This document shows, piece by piece, positions 9,750 to 17,619 of a stretch of DNA of 64,000 nucleotides. This DNA is from Paenibacillus dokdonensis (GTDB lineage Bacteria > Bacillota > Bacilli > Paenibacillales > Paenibacillaceae), in NCBI RefSeq assembly GCF_004916975.1, contig NZ_STGQ01000003.1:514501-578500 (forward strand), given 5' to 3'. Every line of letters begins with the position of its first letter. Within the stretch, counting starts at the first letter, position 1. The notes beneath the pieces were generated by a model, which did not search any database, was not told the origin of the DNA, and saw only the letters and a program-made list of their open reading frames with translations. The translations under genes and the position numbers were made by a program.

Positions 9750-9889
9750 AATAATTCCCCTCCCGGTTCGATTCGATTTTCACCCTGCACTAACCGTGTA
9801 CCTGCACGCTACCGACCTATTTCACCTCCTGCTTCGCGGCTCCAGCATTGATCCTTTATTATGGAAAGCCTTAAGATGTACAGATACAA

Positions 9890-9903
9890 TGTAAGGGCTT
9901 TCT
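9890..9903. promoter_or_regulatory. cre-like palindrome upstream of the Asp-box enzyme gene
   Basis: TGTAAGGGCTTTCT lies 141 bases upstream of the start at 9749. It differs by one base from the box at 7903-7916, including the shared flanks CAA and T. The rest of the 9750-10093 gap holds the terminator of the downstream-facing GH2 gene and nothing else I can identify. Confidence 0.4.
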
Positions 9904-10035
9904 TGGGACAAGTGTAATATGCATCGTTGGGTCATGAAACCAAAAATCGGCATATTTTTGGGGAACAATGTTACGATTTTTTTCGCTGCAGAAAGCTATC
10001 GGCTCCCCCATGCGGATATTATTACGGTATGATTC

Positions 10036-10076
10036 CGAAAAAAAAGCCTGATCCGGTATGCCGGACACAGGCTTGT
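10036..10076 (-). terminator. Rho-independent terminator after the GH2 gene
   Basis: On the minus strand AAGCCTG pairs with CAGGCTT, with an inner CCGG/CCGG stem between them, followed by a run of eight T. It lies about 20 bases after the stop codon at 10094. Confidence 0.8.
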
Positions 10077-10093
10077 TATATTGAATGACTCGA

Positions 10094-11860
10094 TTATGAT
10101 AGGTTGATCTCCCGGATGATTTCAAGCGGAATCTTCGGCTTCCGGTCTTCGGTGAGAAGTCCATTCACTTCCTGCTGTACATCCGTAATCTGCGTGTAAC
10201 AATATCCACAAATATAGTCCGTATCCTTGATGGCCTGCGTGATGTTCCGGAACCGCTCGACAAACGCTTCCTCGCTGTTCACCTGGTTGCCATAACCCCA
10301 GCCCGTGCCGGAGTCGAAAGCTATGCCGCCGAATTCGCTAACCATGACCGGCTGTCCCCGGTATTCATAGCCCTGCGCCATCGCATACTTCCCGTGATTA
10401 AATGAAAATTTGTTGCCAAGCAGCGCGTCCGGATCCGCGTAACGCTCCAGCAAGGCCTGACCATGCTCTTCATAGTCATGCAGAGTAATGATGTCGCTGA
10501 CTGTATGCTCCCATCCATCATTAACAATAACAGGGCGGTTCGGATCCATGGATTTGGTGAGATGATAGATCGCCTCGGTGAACTGCTGCTGCTTCTCATG
10601 CGTTAAGATTTGCGGAACGCCCCATGACTCGTTAAAAGGCACCCATGTCACGATCGACGGATGGTTATATTGCTGCCGTACTATTTCGGTCCATTCTCTC
10701 GTAAATAATTCGACTGCTTCATCATTAAATTCAAAAGTCGCTGCCATTTCCGACCATACGAGCAGACCCTTCACATCGCACCAGTACAGGAATCTCGCAT
10801 CTTCAATCTTCATATGCTTGCGAACGCCATTATACCCCATAGCGAGAATGGCATCGATATCCTGGATCAGTGCTTCTTCCGAAGGAGGGGTCAGATGGCT
10901 TTCCGTCCAATATCCCTGATCCAGAATCATTCTTTGATAGATCGGCGTGTTGTTGAGCAATACCTTGCCGTTTTCGATGGAAATTTTGCGTAGGCCGAAG
11001 TACGAAAATACCCGATCAACAACCACGTCATTTTCATACAAAATATACTCGACGTCGTACAGGTTAGGGGTCTGCGGAGACCATGCCAGCGTCTTCCAGG
11101 GACCATTAGCCTCATGCGTCAAATCCACATCCAGCTGCAGCCACGGGCGGTCGATATGCAGCTGAACCTGCTTCAATATCTTCTGCTTGTAGCTGATGCG
11201 CGTCTCCAGACGGAGCGAAGCCGAGGCATCTGCCATCTGGGTCTGATACTCAAAGCGGACCGAACGGTTATCGAAATCCGGGGTGATCTTAACCGCCTTG
11301 ATGCGGGAAGCTGCCGTACATTCAACCCACACACTCTGCCAAATTCCCGTCGTCTGTACATAAAAGCACTCAAAATTCTCATCCACCCAGCGCTGCTTTC
11401 CGCGCGGCTGCGTGCAGCTCTGGCTGTCTTCGGCCTTGACAACGATCCGGTTCGGTACTCCCGCACCTTTCTTCAAATAATCCGTTATATCAAACGAAAA
11501 AGCCGCATATCCACCCTGGTGCTTCCCGGCAAAACAACCGTTTACCCACACCTTGGCGATGTAATCCACAGCCTGAAAGTTCAGGATTACACGCTGGTCC
11601 CCGACCTCTTGCTCCAGCACCAAATCCCGCTGGTACCAGACGTAAGGATGGAAGGACTCCTCCCCGATCCCGCTGGCCTGTGTCTCATATGTAAAAGGAA
11701 CCTGAATTTTCCGGTCGCCATGCAGATCATCCTGCCACTTCTCGATTTCACCAACATTTGCATCATCAAAGCGGAAATCCCACTCTCCATTCAAGTTCTG
11801 CCAGCTATCACGCACAAATTGCGGTCTCGGATAGTCTTTGATGTACTTTTGCGTTGTCAT
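10094..11860 (-). CDS. Glycoside hydrolase family 2 (beta-galactosidase/glucuronidase-like)
   Basis: A 588-residue cytoplasmic GH2 enzyme with the compact layout: N-terminal sugar-binding jelly roll (about 15-190), immunoglobulin-like domain (about 190-290) and TIM barrel (about 290-580). Acid/base Glu411 is seen in WVPFNESWG and the nucleophile Glu509 in MVSEFGG. It lacks the extra C-terminal domains of LacZ, so the substrate may be a beta-galactoside, beta-glucuronide or beta-mannoside. Start 11860 is chosen over an in-frame GTG at 11872 that directly abuts the AAGGAGG site. A 15-base perfect palindrome and a near copy lie just upstream. It resembles the GH2 at 37990-39774. Confidence 0.9.
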   Translation of the reverse strand: MTTQKYIKDYPRPQFVRDSWQNLNGEWDFRFDDANVGEIEKWQDDLHGDRKIQVPFTYETQASGIGEESFHPYVWYQRDLVLEQEVGDQRVILNFQAVDYIAKVWVNGCFAGKHQGGYAAFSFDITDYLKKGAGVPNRIVVKAEDSQSCTQPRGKQRWVDENFECFYVQTTGIWQSVWVECTAASRIKAVKITPDFDNRSVRFEYQTQMADASASLRLETRISYKQKILKQVQLHIDRPWLQLDVDLTHEANGPWKTLAWSPQTPNLYDVEYILYENDVVVDRVFSYFGLRKISIENGKVLLNNTPIYQRMILDQGYWTESHLTPPSEEALIQDIDAILAMGYNGVRKHMKIEDARFLYWCDVKGLLVWSEMAATFEFNDEAVELFTREWTEIVRQQYNHPSIVTWVPFNESWGVPQILTHEKQQQFTEAIYHLTKSMDPNRPVIVNDGWEHTVSDIITLHDYEEHGQALLERYADPDALLGNKFSFNHGKYAMAQGYEYRGQPVMVSEFGGIAFDSGTGWGYGNQVNSEEAFVERFRNITQAIKDTDYICGYCYTQITDVQQEVNGLLTEDRKPKIPLEIIREINLS

Positions 11861-11883
11861 TGTGAAGCACACCCTCCTTTTAA

Positions 11884-11917
11884 AACAATATTTTTGTTTG
11901 ATTACAATATTATTGTA
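11884..11917. promoter_or_regulatory. Paired AT-rich palindromes, probable operator of the GH2 gene
   Basis: Positions 11903-11917 read TACAATATTATTGTA, a perfect inverted repeat of 7+1+7 bases. Positions 11884-11898 read AACAATATTTTTGTT, the same pattern with one arm mismatch. The centres are 19 bases apart, about two helical turns, and both lie 24-57 bases upstream of the start at 11860. This is a typical dimeric repressor layout; the protein is not identifiable from this window. Confidence 0.55.
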
Positions 11918-11982
11918 TTAATGATAACAGGATATGGCCCACAGGGAAAAATGTCAATGGCTTTTTGCAACTCCTGCATATA

Positions 11983-12010
11983 TAAAAGGAGCCAAGCCTC
12001 TTCAGGCCTG
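11983..12010 (-). terminator. Probable terminator after the HEAT-repeat gene
   Basis: On the minus strand AGGCCT-GAAG-AGGCTT forms a short stem with one G-U pair, followed a few bases later by TTTTA. It lies about 20 bases past the stop at 12032. The U-run is weak. Confidence 0.5.
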
Positions 12011-12031
12011 CCCCCATCTCTTTTCAACAAT

Positions 12032-12484
12032 TTACAGCGACTTCCACATGCCTTCAAGCCATGCATCGAATTCTGCGCCTTTATCGCCTTCATACGTATT
12101 ATATACGTCGATTCTCATCTTCTTCAGCTTTTCCTTAAACTCTTCATACGAGTGGTCTCTTGGAAGACTTTTCTTTACACGCAGCAGAATTTTCTGGATG
12201 CCTTTAACCACTTCATACTTGCTGCGGACCGGCTTCTCGACATCTTCTCCCCAAGCCTTTAGCTTCTCATAGGCTGCCTCTTGCACCTGATAGACAGGAT
12301 CTGTGTCCAATCTGTGCTTGAGAATATCGATGGTTTTCTGGCTCTTCCAATTGCCCAGCTCCTCAACCGCATCAAGCCGTTCTTTCCAGTTCGCTGTGCG
12401 GTTTGCTGAATTTTTGAGCTCGTTATAATTCTCAGGCAAGTCGCTTGCCACGTTTACTTCCGGTTCTGTATTTTCCAATTGCAT
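12032..12484 (-). CDS. HEAT-repeat-like small protein
   Basis: A 150-residue soluble, charged, helical protein with no signal peptide. Residues about 22-75 (WKERLDAVEELGNW, TIDILKHRLDTDPVYQVQEAAYEKLKAWG) show the paired-helix pattern of a HEAT repeat, a protein-interaction motif. The C-terminal half is helical and ends with Trp-rich EGMWKSL. No enzymatic motif is seen. It lies 18 bases downstream of the small basic protein gene and is probably co-transcribed with it. Function unknown. Confidence 0.75.
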   Translation of the reverse strand: MQLENTEPEVNVASDLPENYNELKNSANRTANWKERLDAVEELGNWKSQKTIDILKHRLDTDPVYQVQEAAYEKLKAWGEDVEKPVRSKYEVVKGIQKILLRVKKSLPRDHSYEEFKEKLKKMRIDVYNTYEGDKGAEFDAWLEGMWKSL

Positions 12485-12502
12485 GTCATCTCCTTATGAA
12501 TG

Positions 12503-12694
12503 TCAGTCCAGCTTCGCATCAATATCATTTTTTACATTACCTTCTTTTTTAGCGTCGCCACCATCTTTTTTCGTACCTTTACTGGTATAAGGCTTCGGGG
12601 CGCTTTTTATCCGGCGGGCTTTCGCATCCCAGCGGGTCCAGCCTTTCTTGCCCGTTCCCCTGCCTGTTCCGCCCTTGCCCTTTGCTTTACTCAA
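12503..12694 (-). CDS. Small lysine/glycine-rich protein (DUF3934-like)
   Basis: A 63-residue, strongly basic protein beginning MSKAKGKGGTGRGTGKKGW, with a central RRIKSAPKP segment and a Lys/Asp-rich tail. The first 20 residues match my recollection of the DUF3934 family of small Bacillales proteins; that match is from memory. It is the first gene of a two-gene unit with the HEAT-repeat protein. Its composition would allow nucleic-acid binding, but no function is established. Confidence 0.7.
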   Translation of the reverse strand: MSKAKGKGGTGRGTGKKGWTRWDAKARRIKSAPKPYTSKGTKKDGGDAKKEGNVKNDIDAKLD

Positions 12695-12886
12695 ATGATC
12701 ACTCCGTTACGGGTATAGTGTTCTTGGTTTAGTCATATCCATTTCTACTGATTAATTAACCAGCATGTTGAAATATACACCACTATGGTCAATATGTACA
12801 TGATACACATAGAAAAAGCATAAAACTGAATATCCTCTTCCTTATCATTGCGTTTTATACCCTCGATATACTGAGCTTTCTTTCAA

Positions 12887-12915
12887 TTGACTAATTTTTC
12901 CCAGTATGTTATTTT
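12887..12915 (+). promoter_or_regulatory. SigA-type promoter of the TetR gene
   Basis: -35 TTGACT (12887-12892), a 17-base spacer, and -10 TATTTT (12910-12915). The predicted start point is around 12922, directly in front of the TetR operator at 12924-12937, so a bound repressor would block initiation. Confidence 0.65.
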
Positions 12916-12923
12916 ATTTTTGA

Positions 12924-12937
12924 ACTGACCAGTCAGA
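12924..12937. promoter_or_regulatory. TetR operator, autoregulatory copy
   Basis: ACTGACCAGTCAGA is an inverted repeat (CTGAC-CA-GTCAG) lying at the predicted transcription start of the tetR-like gene. The same core recurs at 13586-13599 before the P450 gene, and I noticed no other copy in this window. Confidence 0.75.
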
Positions 12938-12980
12938 TTAACATTTATCCGAAATCATGCTTTTGAAAGGTAGATTAACC

Positions 12981-13559
12981 TTGAGTAAAGATAAAATCAT
13001 ACGCGCAGCCATTGAAGTATTCTCTGAAAACGGATATCACCGCGCGAGCATGGACGAGATTGCCCTGAGGGCGCAGGTCGCCAAAGGAACGCTATATTAC
13101 AATTTCCCGGGGAAATCCCAGCTCTTCAAAACCATCGTCAAAGAGGGCTTTGAGGATATCATGCAGCGAACCCAAGCAGACCTGAATGCCCCGCTACCGA
13201 TCAAGGAACAGATCCTGCGAATTATTCGCCATCATCTGGATCTATTTCTGGAGTCGAGACACTTTTCGCATATCGTGTTCAATGAGCTTTCGAATGGAAT
13301 TGAGCAGGATGTTCTGGAAGAGCTGAAGCAGCTCCGCCGCGAGCATCTTCACTTTTTGGCTTCGATTCTCGAAACAGCGAAATGTGAGGAGAATCTTCTC
13401 CGCGATGTCGATGCGAATTTGGCGGCTGCAAGCATTATCGGCACACTGGAAAGTACCTGCAATTATTACCTGAGCCATCCCAATGCGTATTCACGCGATG
13501 ACTTGGAACGTTACGTCTTCACGATCATTACCAAAGGCCTGTTCATATCGATCGATTAG
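12981..13559 (+). CDS. TetR/AcrR-family transcriptional repressor
   Basis: A 192-residue regulator. The N-terminal helix-turn-helix (about 1-50) has the family pattern AAIEVFSENGYHRASMDEIA and GTLYYNFPGKSQLF; the C-terminal helical domain binds the ligand. The TTG at 12981 is chosen because a GAAAGG site lies 10 bases before it; an upstream ATG at 12957 has no ribosome binding site. Operators with the same CTGACCAGTCAG core lie at its own promoter and before the downstream P450 gene, so it very probably represses itself and the P450, with induction by a small hydrophobic molecule. Confidence 0.93.
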   Translation: MSKDKIIRAAIEVFSENGYHRASMDEIALRAQVAKGTLYYNFPGKSQLFKTIVKEGFEDIMQRTQADLNAPLPIKEQILRIIRHHLDLFLESRHFSHIVFNELSNGIEQDVLEELKQLRREHLHFLASILETAKCEENLLRDVDANLAAASIIGTLESTCNYYLSHPNAYSRDDLERYVFTIITKGLFISID

Positions 13560-13575
13560 CAAGGCCTTTTTTTTA
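13533..13575 (+). terminator. Terminator overlapping the end of the TetR gene
   Basis: AAAGGCCT (13533-13540) pairs with AGGCCTTT (13562-13569) around a 21-base loop that contains the stop codon; a run of nine T follows. It separates the regulator transcript from the P450 gene, which has its own operator. Confidence 0.65.
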
Positions 13576-13585
13576 AAACCCTAAA

Positions 13586-13599
13586 ACTGACCAGTCAGT
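13586..13599. promoter_or_regulatory. TetR operator before the P450 gene
   Basis: ACTGACCAGTCAGT, an inverted repeat of 6+2+6 bases, lies 36 bases upstream of the P450 start and shares 13 of 14 bases with the copy at 12924-12937. A separate promoter is implied here but its -35/-10 boxes are not clear. Confidence 0.75.
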
Positions 13600-13634
13600 T
13601 CAAAAATCCGAAATGAAAGTGACGGTGTCTAAGC

Positions 13635-14759
13635 ATGGAATGGAATAAAAACGGTCTACTGCCTTTGGAATGGTTTAAACAAATGCGCGTAAACTCCCCG
13701 GTAATCGAATCGGAAAACAATTTGGTCTGGAACGTTTTTAAATACGAGGATGTCAAAGCCGCCTTCACGAATTATGATATCTTCTCTTCACAAGGCTCCC
13801 CCTCTTCCGAAGACCCGCTGGAGTTCAGCATTCTGCGGCAGGATCCGCCGAAACACCGTCAACTGCGTAAGCTGGTTTCCCAAGCTTTTACCCCGCGCGT
13901 GATTGAGTCTCTCACTCCAAAAATCCAGGCCATCACGACATCGCTACTTGACGAGGCAGAGAAGAAAGGACACATGGATGCCATTGCTGATTTCTCCAGT
14001 CCTCTTCCGATCACCGTTATCGCCGAGATGCTGGGAGTATCCATAGAGCACAGGGAAAAATTCAAGGAATGGTCAGATGCCCTTGTAGGGGATCATGCCG
14101 AGAACTTTTACCAATGCCAGCGGGAGATGAGTGAATACTTCTCGGTAATCGCCGAGGACCGCCGCCGTCATCCGCAGGAGGATCTGATCACCAAACTGGT
14201 GCAGGCACGCATTGATAACGATCATTTAAGCGACATGGAAATTATCGGGTTTTGCATTCTCCTCCTGGTAGCCGGCAACGAAACGACAACCAATCTGATC
14301 TCCTCAGCCATGCTTGGCATTGACAGTCTTCCAGAAGTACGGGCACAACTGCTTGCAGACCGGACTTTGATCCCGGGAGCGATCGAAGAAACCTTCCGCT
14401 ACTTCTCGCCGGTTCAGCTGATGTTCCGCCATGTTAAAGAGGATACCGTGCTGCGGGGACAGGAGCTGAAGAAAGGACAGTTCATCCATATTTGGATGGC
14501 CTCGGCCAACCATGATGAAGATGTATTCGAACGGCCGGAAGAATTCAATATTCACCGGAATCCGAATCCACATTTGGGTCTTGGCAGCGGTATCCACTTC
14601 TGCCTTGGTTCACAGCTGGCCCGCCTCGAATCCAAAATTGCCATCGAAACGCTGCTCGAGCGGTTCCCGAATTACCGCCGCGACCGTTCCACAGAGCTCA
14701 CCCGGATGGATAGCACCATGATGTTCGCGCTGAAGGAACTGCCTATTATTTTAAAATGA
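13635..14759 (+). CDS. Cytochrome P450
   Basis: A 374-residue soluble bacterial P450. Visible landmarks: I-helix oxygen-activation motif AGNETT (213-218), ExxR pair Glu252/Arg255, and the haem loop LGSGIHFCLG with axial ligand Cys323. It is slightly shorter than the usual 390-410 residues, mostly at the N-terminus; the ribosome binding site before the ATG is weak. Substrate unknown: fatty acids, terpenoids or xenobiotics are typical of Bacillales P450s under TetR control. No ferredoxin gene is adjacent, so electrons must come from partners elsewhere. Regulation by the upstream TetR protein is strongly implied by shared operators. Confidence 0.93.
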   Translation: MEWNKNGLLPLEWFKQMRVNSPVIESENNLVWNVFKYEDVKAAFTNYDIFSSQGSPSSEDPLEFSILRQDPPKHRQLRKLVSQAFTPRVIESLTPKIQAITTSLLDEAEKKGHMDAIADFSSPLPITVIAEMLGVSIEHREKFKEWSDALVGDHAENFYQCQREMSEYFSVIAEDRRRHPQEDLITKLVQARIDNDHLSDMEIIGFCILLLVAGNETTTNLISSAMLGIDSLPEVRAQLLADRTLIPGAIEETFRYFSPVQLMFRHVKEDTVLRGQELKKGQFIHIWMASANHDEDVFERPEEFNIHRNPNPHLGLGSGIHFCLGSQLARLESKIAIETLLERFPNYRRDRSTELTRMDSTMMFALKELPIILK

Positions 14760-14772
14760 ATATATAATTCAA

Positions 14773-14816
14773 AAAAAATCGCGTATCCAGCCGTTAAGCT
14801 GGGTTACGCGATTTTT
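14773..14816. terminator. Bidirectional terminator between P450 and aldo/keto reductase genes
   Basis: AAAAATCGCGTATCCAGC pairs with GCTGGGTTACGCGATTTTT around a six-base loop. The A- and T-runs on both sides serve the convergent genes. Confidence 0.85.
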
Positions 14817-14841
14817 AGTGCAATATGATCAGGAGTGTTGT

Positions 14842-15669
14842 CTAGAAGTTAACATTGTCCGGGTCTCCACCAAACCGGTGGTTTTGGTTGAGGCCATTGA
14901 TTTGTTCCATATCTGCCGGCATTAATTCAAAGTCGAATATATCGGCATTTTCGATAATTCTATGCTCCTTGACCGACTTCGGAATCGTAACGATTCCGCT
15001 CTGTATATCCCAGCGCAGAATGACTTGCACGATGGATTTCCCATACTTGGCACCAATGTCCGCAAGCACTTCATTATCCAGCAGGTGCCCTTGGGCCAAG
15101 GGAGCCCACGCCTCCACTTGAATTCCCTGCGACTTGCAATATTCACGGAGTTCGATCTGGCTGAGCAGCGGATGCAGCTCCACCTGGTTCACCGCCGGCT
15201 TCACCTGCGCATCCTTCATCAGATCCTCTAAATGGTGGACTTGGAAGTTGGATACGCCGATGGAACGCACTTTCCCATCCTTTTGCAGCTTCTCAAGAGC
15301 TCTCCAGGTGTCCTTGTATTTGCCCATGACCGGCCAGTGTACCAAATAAAGGTCCACATAATCCATTCCCAGCTTGTTTATGCTTTTTTCGAAGGCCGCT
15401 AAAGTTGAATCATAGCCTTGATCCGAATTCCAAACCTTGGTGGTGATAAAGAGATCCTCGCGAGGGACACCAGATTCCCGGACCGCCTGGCCGACGCCTT
15501 CTTCATTCCCATAAAGAGCTGCCGTATCAATGCTGCGATAGCCGTGCGAAATGGCTGCCTTCACGGAATCGATAACTTCCTGGCCTTCTTGTACTTTGTA
15601 AACTCCAAGTCCAAGCCATGGCATGGAATAGCCGCTGGACAAGGCTGTGGTGGACTGCAGATTTTTCAT
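14842..15669 (-). CDS. Aldo/keto reductase (AKR5-like)
   Basis: A 275-residue NADPH-dependent reductase with the AKR barrel. The catalytic tetrad is visible as Asp48, Tyr53, Lys78 and His111 (RSIDTAALYGNE, TKVW, LVHWP), and the cofactor segment IPKSVKEHRI is near the C-terminus. Family members reduce small aldehydes and ketones such as methylglyoxal, glyoxal or 2,5-diketogluconate. Start 15669 is chosen because GGAGG lies nine bases before it; an upstream in-frame start lacks one. Stand-alone gene sharing a terminator with the P450 gene. Confidence 0.93.
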   Translation of the reverse strand: MKNLQSTTALSSGYSMPWLGLGVYKVQEGQEVIDSVKAAISHGYRSIDTAALYGNEEGVGQAVRESGVPREDLFITTKVWNSDQGYDSTLAAFEKSINKLGMDYVDLYLVHWPVMGKYKDTWRALEKLQKDGKVRSIGVSNFQVHHLEDLMKDAQVKPAVNQVELHPLLSQIELREYCKSQGIQVEAWAPLAQGHLLDNEVLADIGAKYGKSIVQVILRWDIQSGIVTIPKSVKEHRIIENADIFDFELMPADMEQINGLNQNHRFGGDPDNVNF

Positions 15670-16022
15670 GAGCAAGACGCCTCCTTCGGTTATATACAAG
15701 TTATGGATGAGGAAAAACCACCCATCTTAGACCCAAGATAAACCAGCGTCCAGGCAAAGTCAAATTCAAGGTTTGATCTTGTACAGCTACGATTCAGCCC
15801 ATTTTAGCGACAAATCTGGGTATCCGTTCAAGGCGATACCGTAGAATAAGCATCCTAATTTTGTGCGAAAACGTTCATCAGAACAGCGCAAAAAAACCAC
15901 CTGAATAGAGTAATATGAAACAAATCTCCGTTAGTGGTTTAATTAATGTATAGATGATATAACTTGGAACTTTTATTAAATGAAAGCGTTATATAAATAA
16001 GAGAACACGAGGCGGTGAAATT
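15670..16022. other. Non-coding gap before the small peptide gene
   Basis: About 350 AT-rich bases separate the aldo/keto reductase gene from the small peptide gene. AAACCAC and GTGGTTT around 15895-15940 could pair across a long loop, but I see no convincing promoter, terminator or RNA gene. Confidence 0.4.
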
Positions 16023-16163
16023 GTGAAAACCAAGTCCACGCACTCCGTTGTCGCTGCGGTTTTGACCTTCAGCATACTGATTGTGAATTGCGCCGAAGCC
16101 AGGCGCGCCGCCGATGCAGCTTCCAGTTCAACTTATAAACCATCCAAAGGATTATCGCCTTAA
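16023..16163 (+). CDS. Small secreted peptide, 46 residues
   Basis: A GTG start preceded by GAGGCGG at good spacing opens a 46-codon frame. The N-terminus is basic (MKTKSTHS), then comes a hydrophobic stretch (VVAAVLTFSILIV), a possible signal peptidase site after NCAEA, and a hydrophilic tail ending SKGLSP. This is the layout of an exported peptide or precursor. There is no adjacent Rap-type receptor, so calling it a signalling peptide would be a guess. It converges with the HEPN-like gene on the other strand, 13 bases away. Confidence 0.5.
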   Translation: MKTKSTHSVVAAVLTFSILIVNCAEARRAADAASSSTYKPSKGLSP

Positions 16164-16176
16164 CGTCCGCATTCCA

Positions 16177-16668
16177 TTATGAAAACACCCGCTGGTACCC
16201 TACAACCGCTCCATAACCTTTATAGCAATTTCGGTACAACTCGCTGACAAGGGTATCGGCTCTGCGGATCATTCTAACCAGCTGCTGCTCTTCTATCCGT
16301 TGAAGCTGCATCATATCCGGACTGTTCACAATATACCGGATGCACTCGATAAAATTAACGGTTCCCAGGTCCCTGTTTCCATGACTGTCGCGGGTGAGAT
16401 CCAAAAGTTCATCCAGCGAGAGCGCATAGGGAGGATAAACACGCTTATGATCCTTCATATATAGGGTCTTCAAAGCAGTGTCGATGGCCCAATTGCATAA
16501 AATGAGACATGGCAAAGTCAGCTGCTTTTCTAAATAGGACTTCATGAAATTCATGCAAGTCTGAACTTCCTCGATTCTGGCAATGCTGCCTTTGGCTGCA
16601 TCATGCTGCAAAACATCCGTGCTCGAGTCAATGTACCTTTCTTCTCTGAAAGGATGCTGTACTGTCAT
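16177..16668 (-). CDS. HEPN-like helical protein of unknown function
   Basis: A 163-residue all-helical soluble protein with a good GAGGTGAG ribosome binding site. The segment from about 60 to 150 (ALKTLYMKDHKRVYPPY, LSLDELLDLTRDS, IRYIVNSPD, RADTLVSELYRNC) resembles HEPN-domain proteins with the order helix, KxxYPPxxLxxLL, helix. A clear RNase-type RX4-6H motif is not evident, so it is not presented as a toxin. A strong terminator separates it from the upstream metallo-hydrolase gene. Confidence 0.65.
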   Translation of the reverse strand: MTVQHPFREERYIDSSTDVLQHDAAKGSIARIEEVQTCMNFMKSYLEKQLTLPCLILCNWAIDTALKTLYMKDHKRVYPPYALSLDELLDLTRDSHGNRDLGTVNFIECIRYIVNSPDMMQLQRIEEQQLVRMIRRADTLVSELYRNCYKGYGAVVGYQRVFS

Positions 16669-16714
16669 GCTTTACTCACCTCTATTCCTTAGCTATATAT
16701 CCTTTTCCACTTCC

Positions 16715-16747
16715 AAAAAAAATCGCCGATGCAAGGTGCATCAGCGT
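16715..16747 (-). terminator. Terminator after the metallo-hydrolase gene
   Basis: On the minus strand CGCTGATGCA and TGCATCGGCG form a stem around a three-base loop with one internal mismatch, followed by ATTTTTTTT. Confidence 0.85.
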
Positions 16748-16757
16748 TGGTGTAGTG

Positions 16758-17579
16758 TCATGGAAGTTCAAGTATCATGCCGTCGTAAGCCACCTGGATA
16801 CCCTGCGACGTGAAAATCTCCGTCAAATCCGTATGGGACAACTGTGCATTATGCGAAAAATGAGTCACTACGATGTTTGCGCCTGGCTTCAGCATGTCAT
16901 ATTCCTCAAACCGCTGCTTCGTTTCCAGGACAGCATCGATGTTCATATGGCTCGTGCGGTGATTCGATCGTCCCACCGTGCATTCAAGCACGGCCAGATC
17001 CAATTTTTTACCCTGCAGCCAAGCCCAGGTTTCTTCAGGAAACCAGCCGCTGTCATGCCCGTAAAGAATGGTCTTGCCGCCCTTTTCGATGTAATACAGC
17101 AAACAGGTTTCAAGTGGATCATGACTAGCCGGAAGCGGCACAACGACTGCCGTCTGCAGCTCCATCCGTTCAAAAGGCTTTACACGGTTCAGTACGAATT
17201 TCCCCTGCAAGCCCCCGTTAAAATCAAGCGTCTGCTTGATACGCAGCAAAACGGCATCATTCGCATGGATCTGAATCGGATGATCCATAGACTGCGCATA
17301 CCCCGGGAGTCTCGCAACCAAATCTTCCGCGTATAGATGATCTGAATGGGAATGGGTAAAGATCAGGTCCTTGATCAGCTCCAAATCCAGCCCATCGCGA
17401 ATCATGTGCATGTATGTATCCGGTGGAAAGTCAATTTTCAGATCATCATCCAGCATCGCCGATGTACGGGATCGGATCTCTTTTCCTCCAAGCTCCCTGG
17501 CCTTCACACATAGATCACAGCGGCAAAAGAGCGACGGAATGCCTTCAAAGGCCGCCGTACCCAGAAACCGAATCTTCAT
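16758..17579 (-). CDS. MBL-fold metallo-hydrolase, PhnP-like
   Basis: A 273-residue metallo-beta-lactamase-fold hydrolase. The metal motif HSHSDH is at 76-81, further ligands are seen in HDSGW and THFSHN, and an N-terminal CxCDLC cluster (around 19-24) recalls the zinc-binding cysteines of PhnP-type phosphoribosyl cyclic phosphodiesterases. A phosphodiester substrate is plausible, but no phn genes are nearby. It lies about 40 bases after the alpha-galactosidase gene and may be read as the last gene of that operon. Start 17579 is chosen by spacing from GGGGAG. Confidence 0.85.
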   Translation of the reverse strand: MKIRFLGTAAFEGIPSLFCRCDLCVKARELGGKEIRSRTSAMLDDDLKIDFPPDTYMHMIRDGLDLELIKDLIFTHSHSDHLYAEDLVARLPGYAQSMDHPIQIHANDAVLLRIKQTLDFNGGLQGKFVLNRVKPFERMELQTAVVVPLPASHDPLETCLLYYIEKGGKTILYGHDSGWFPEETWAWLQGKKLDLAVLECTVGRSNHRTSHMNIDAVLETKQRFEEYDMLKPGANIVVTHFSHNAQLSHTDLTEIFTSQGIQVAYDGMILELP

Positions 17580-17619
17580 ATCATCATCTCTCCCCACGAT
17601 AGAATAGGTTCTTTTATAG

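Noticed and set aside
11114-12262. Long plus-strand open frame opposite the GH2 and HEAT-repeat genes
   Set aside because: It is the mirror of well-supported minus-strand genes, has no ribosome binding site or recognisable domain, and spans an intergenic operator.
16023-16163. Phr-type quorum-sensing peptide
   Set aside because: Size fits, but there is no neighbouring Rap/TPR receptor gene and no recognisable mature peptide motif, so only a small exported peptide is claimed.
16177-16668. HEPN/MNT toxin-antitoxin module
   Set aside because: No adjacent nucleotidyltransferase-type antitoxin gene and no clear RX4-6H catalytic motif.
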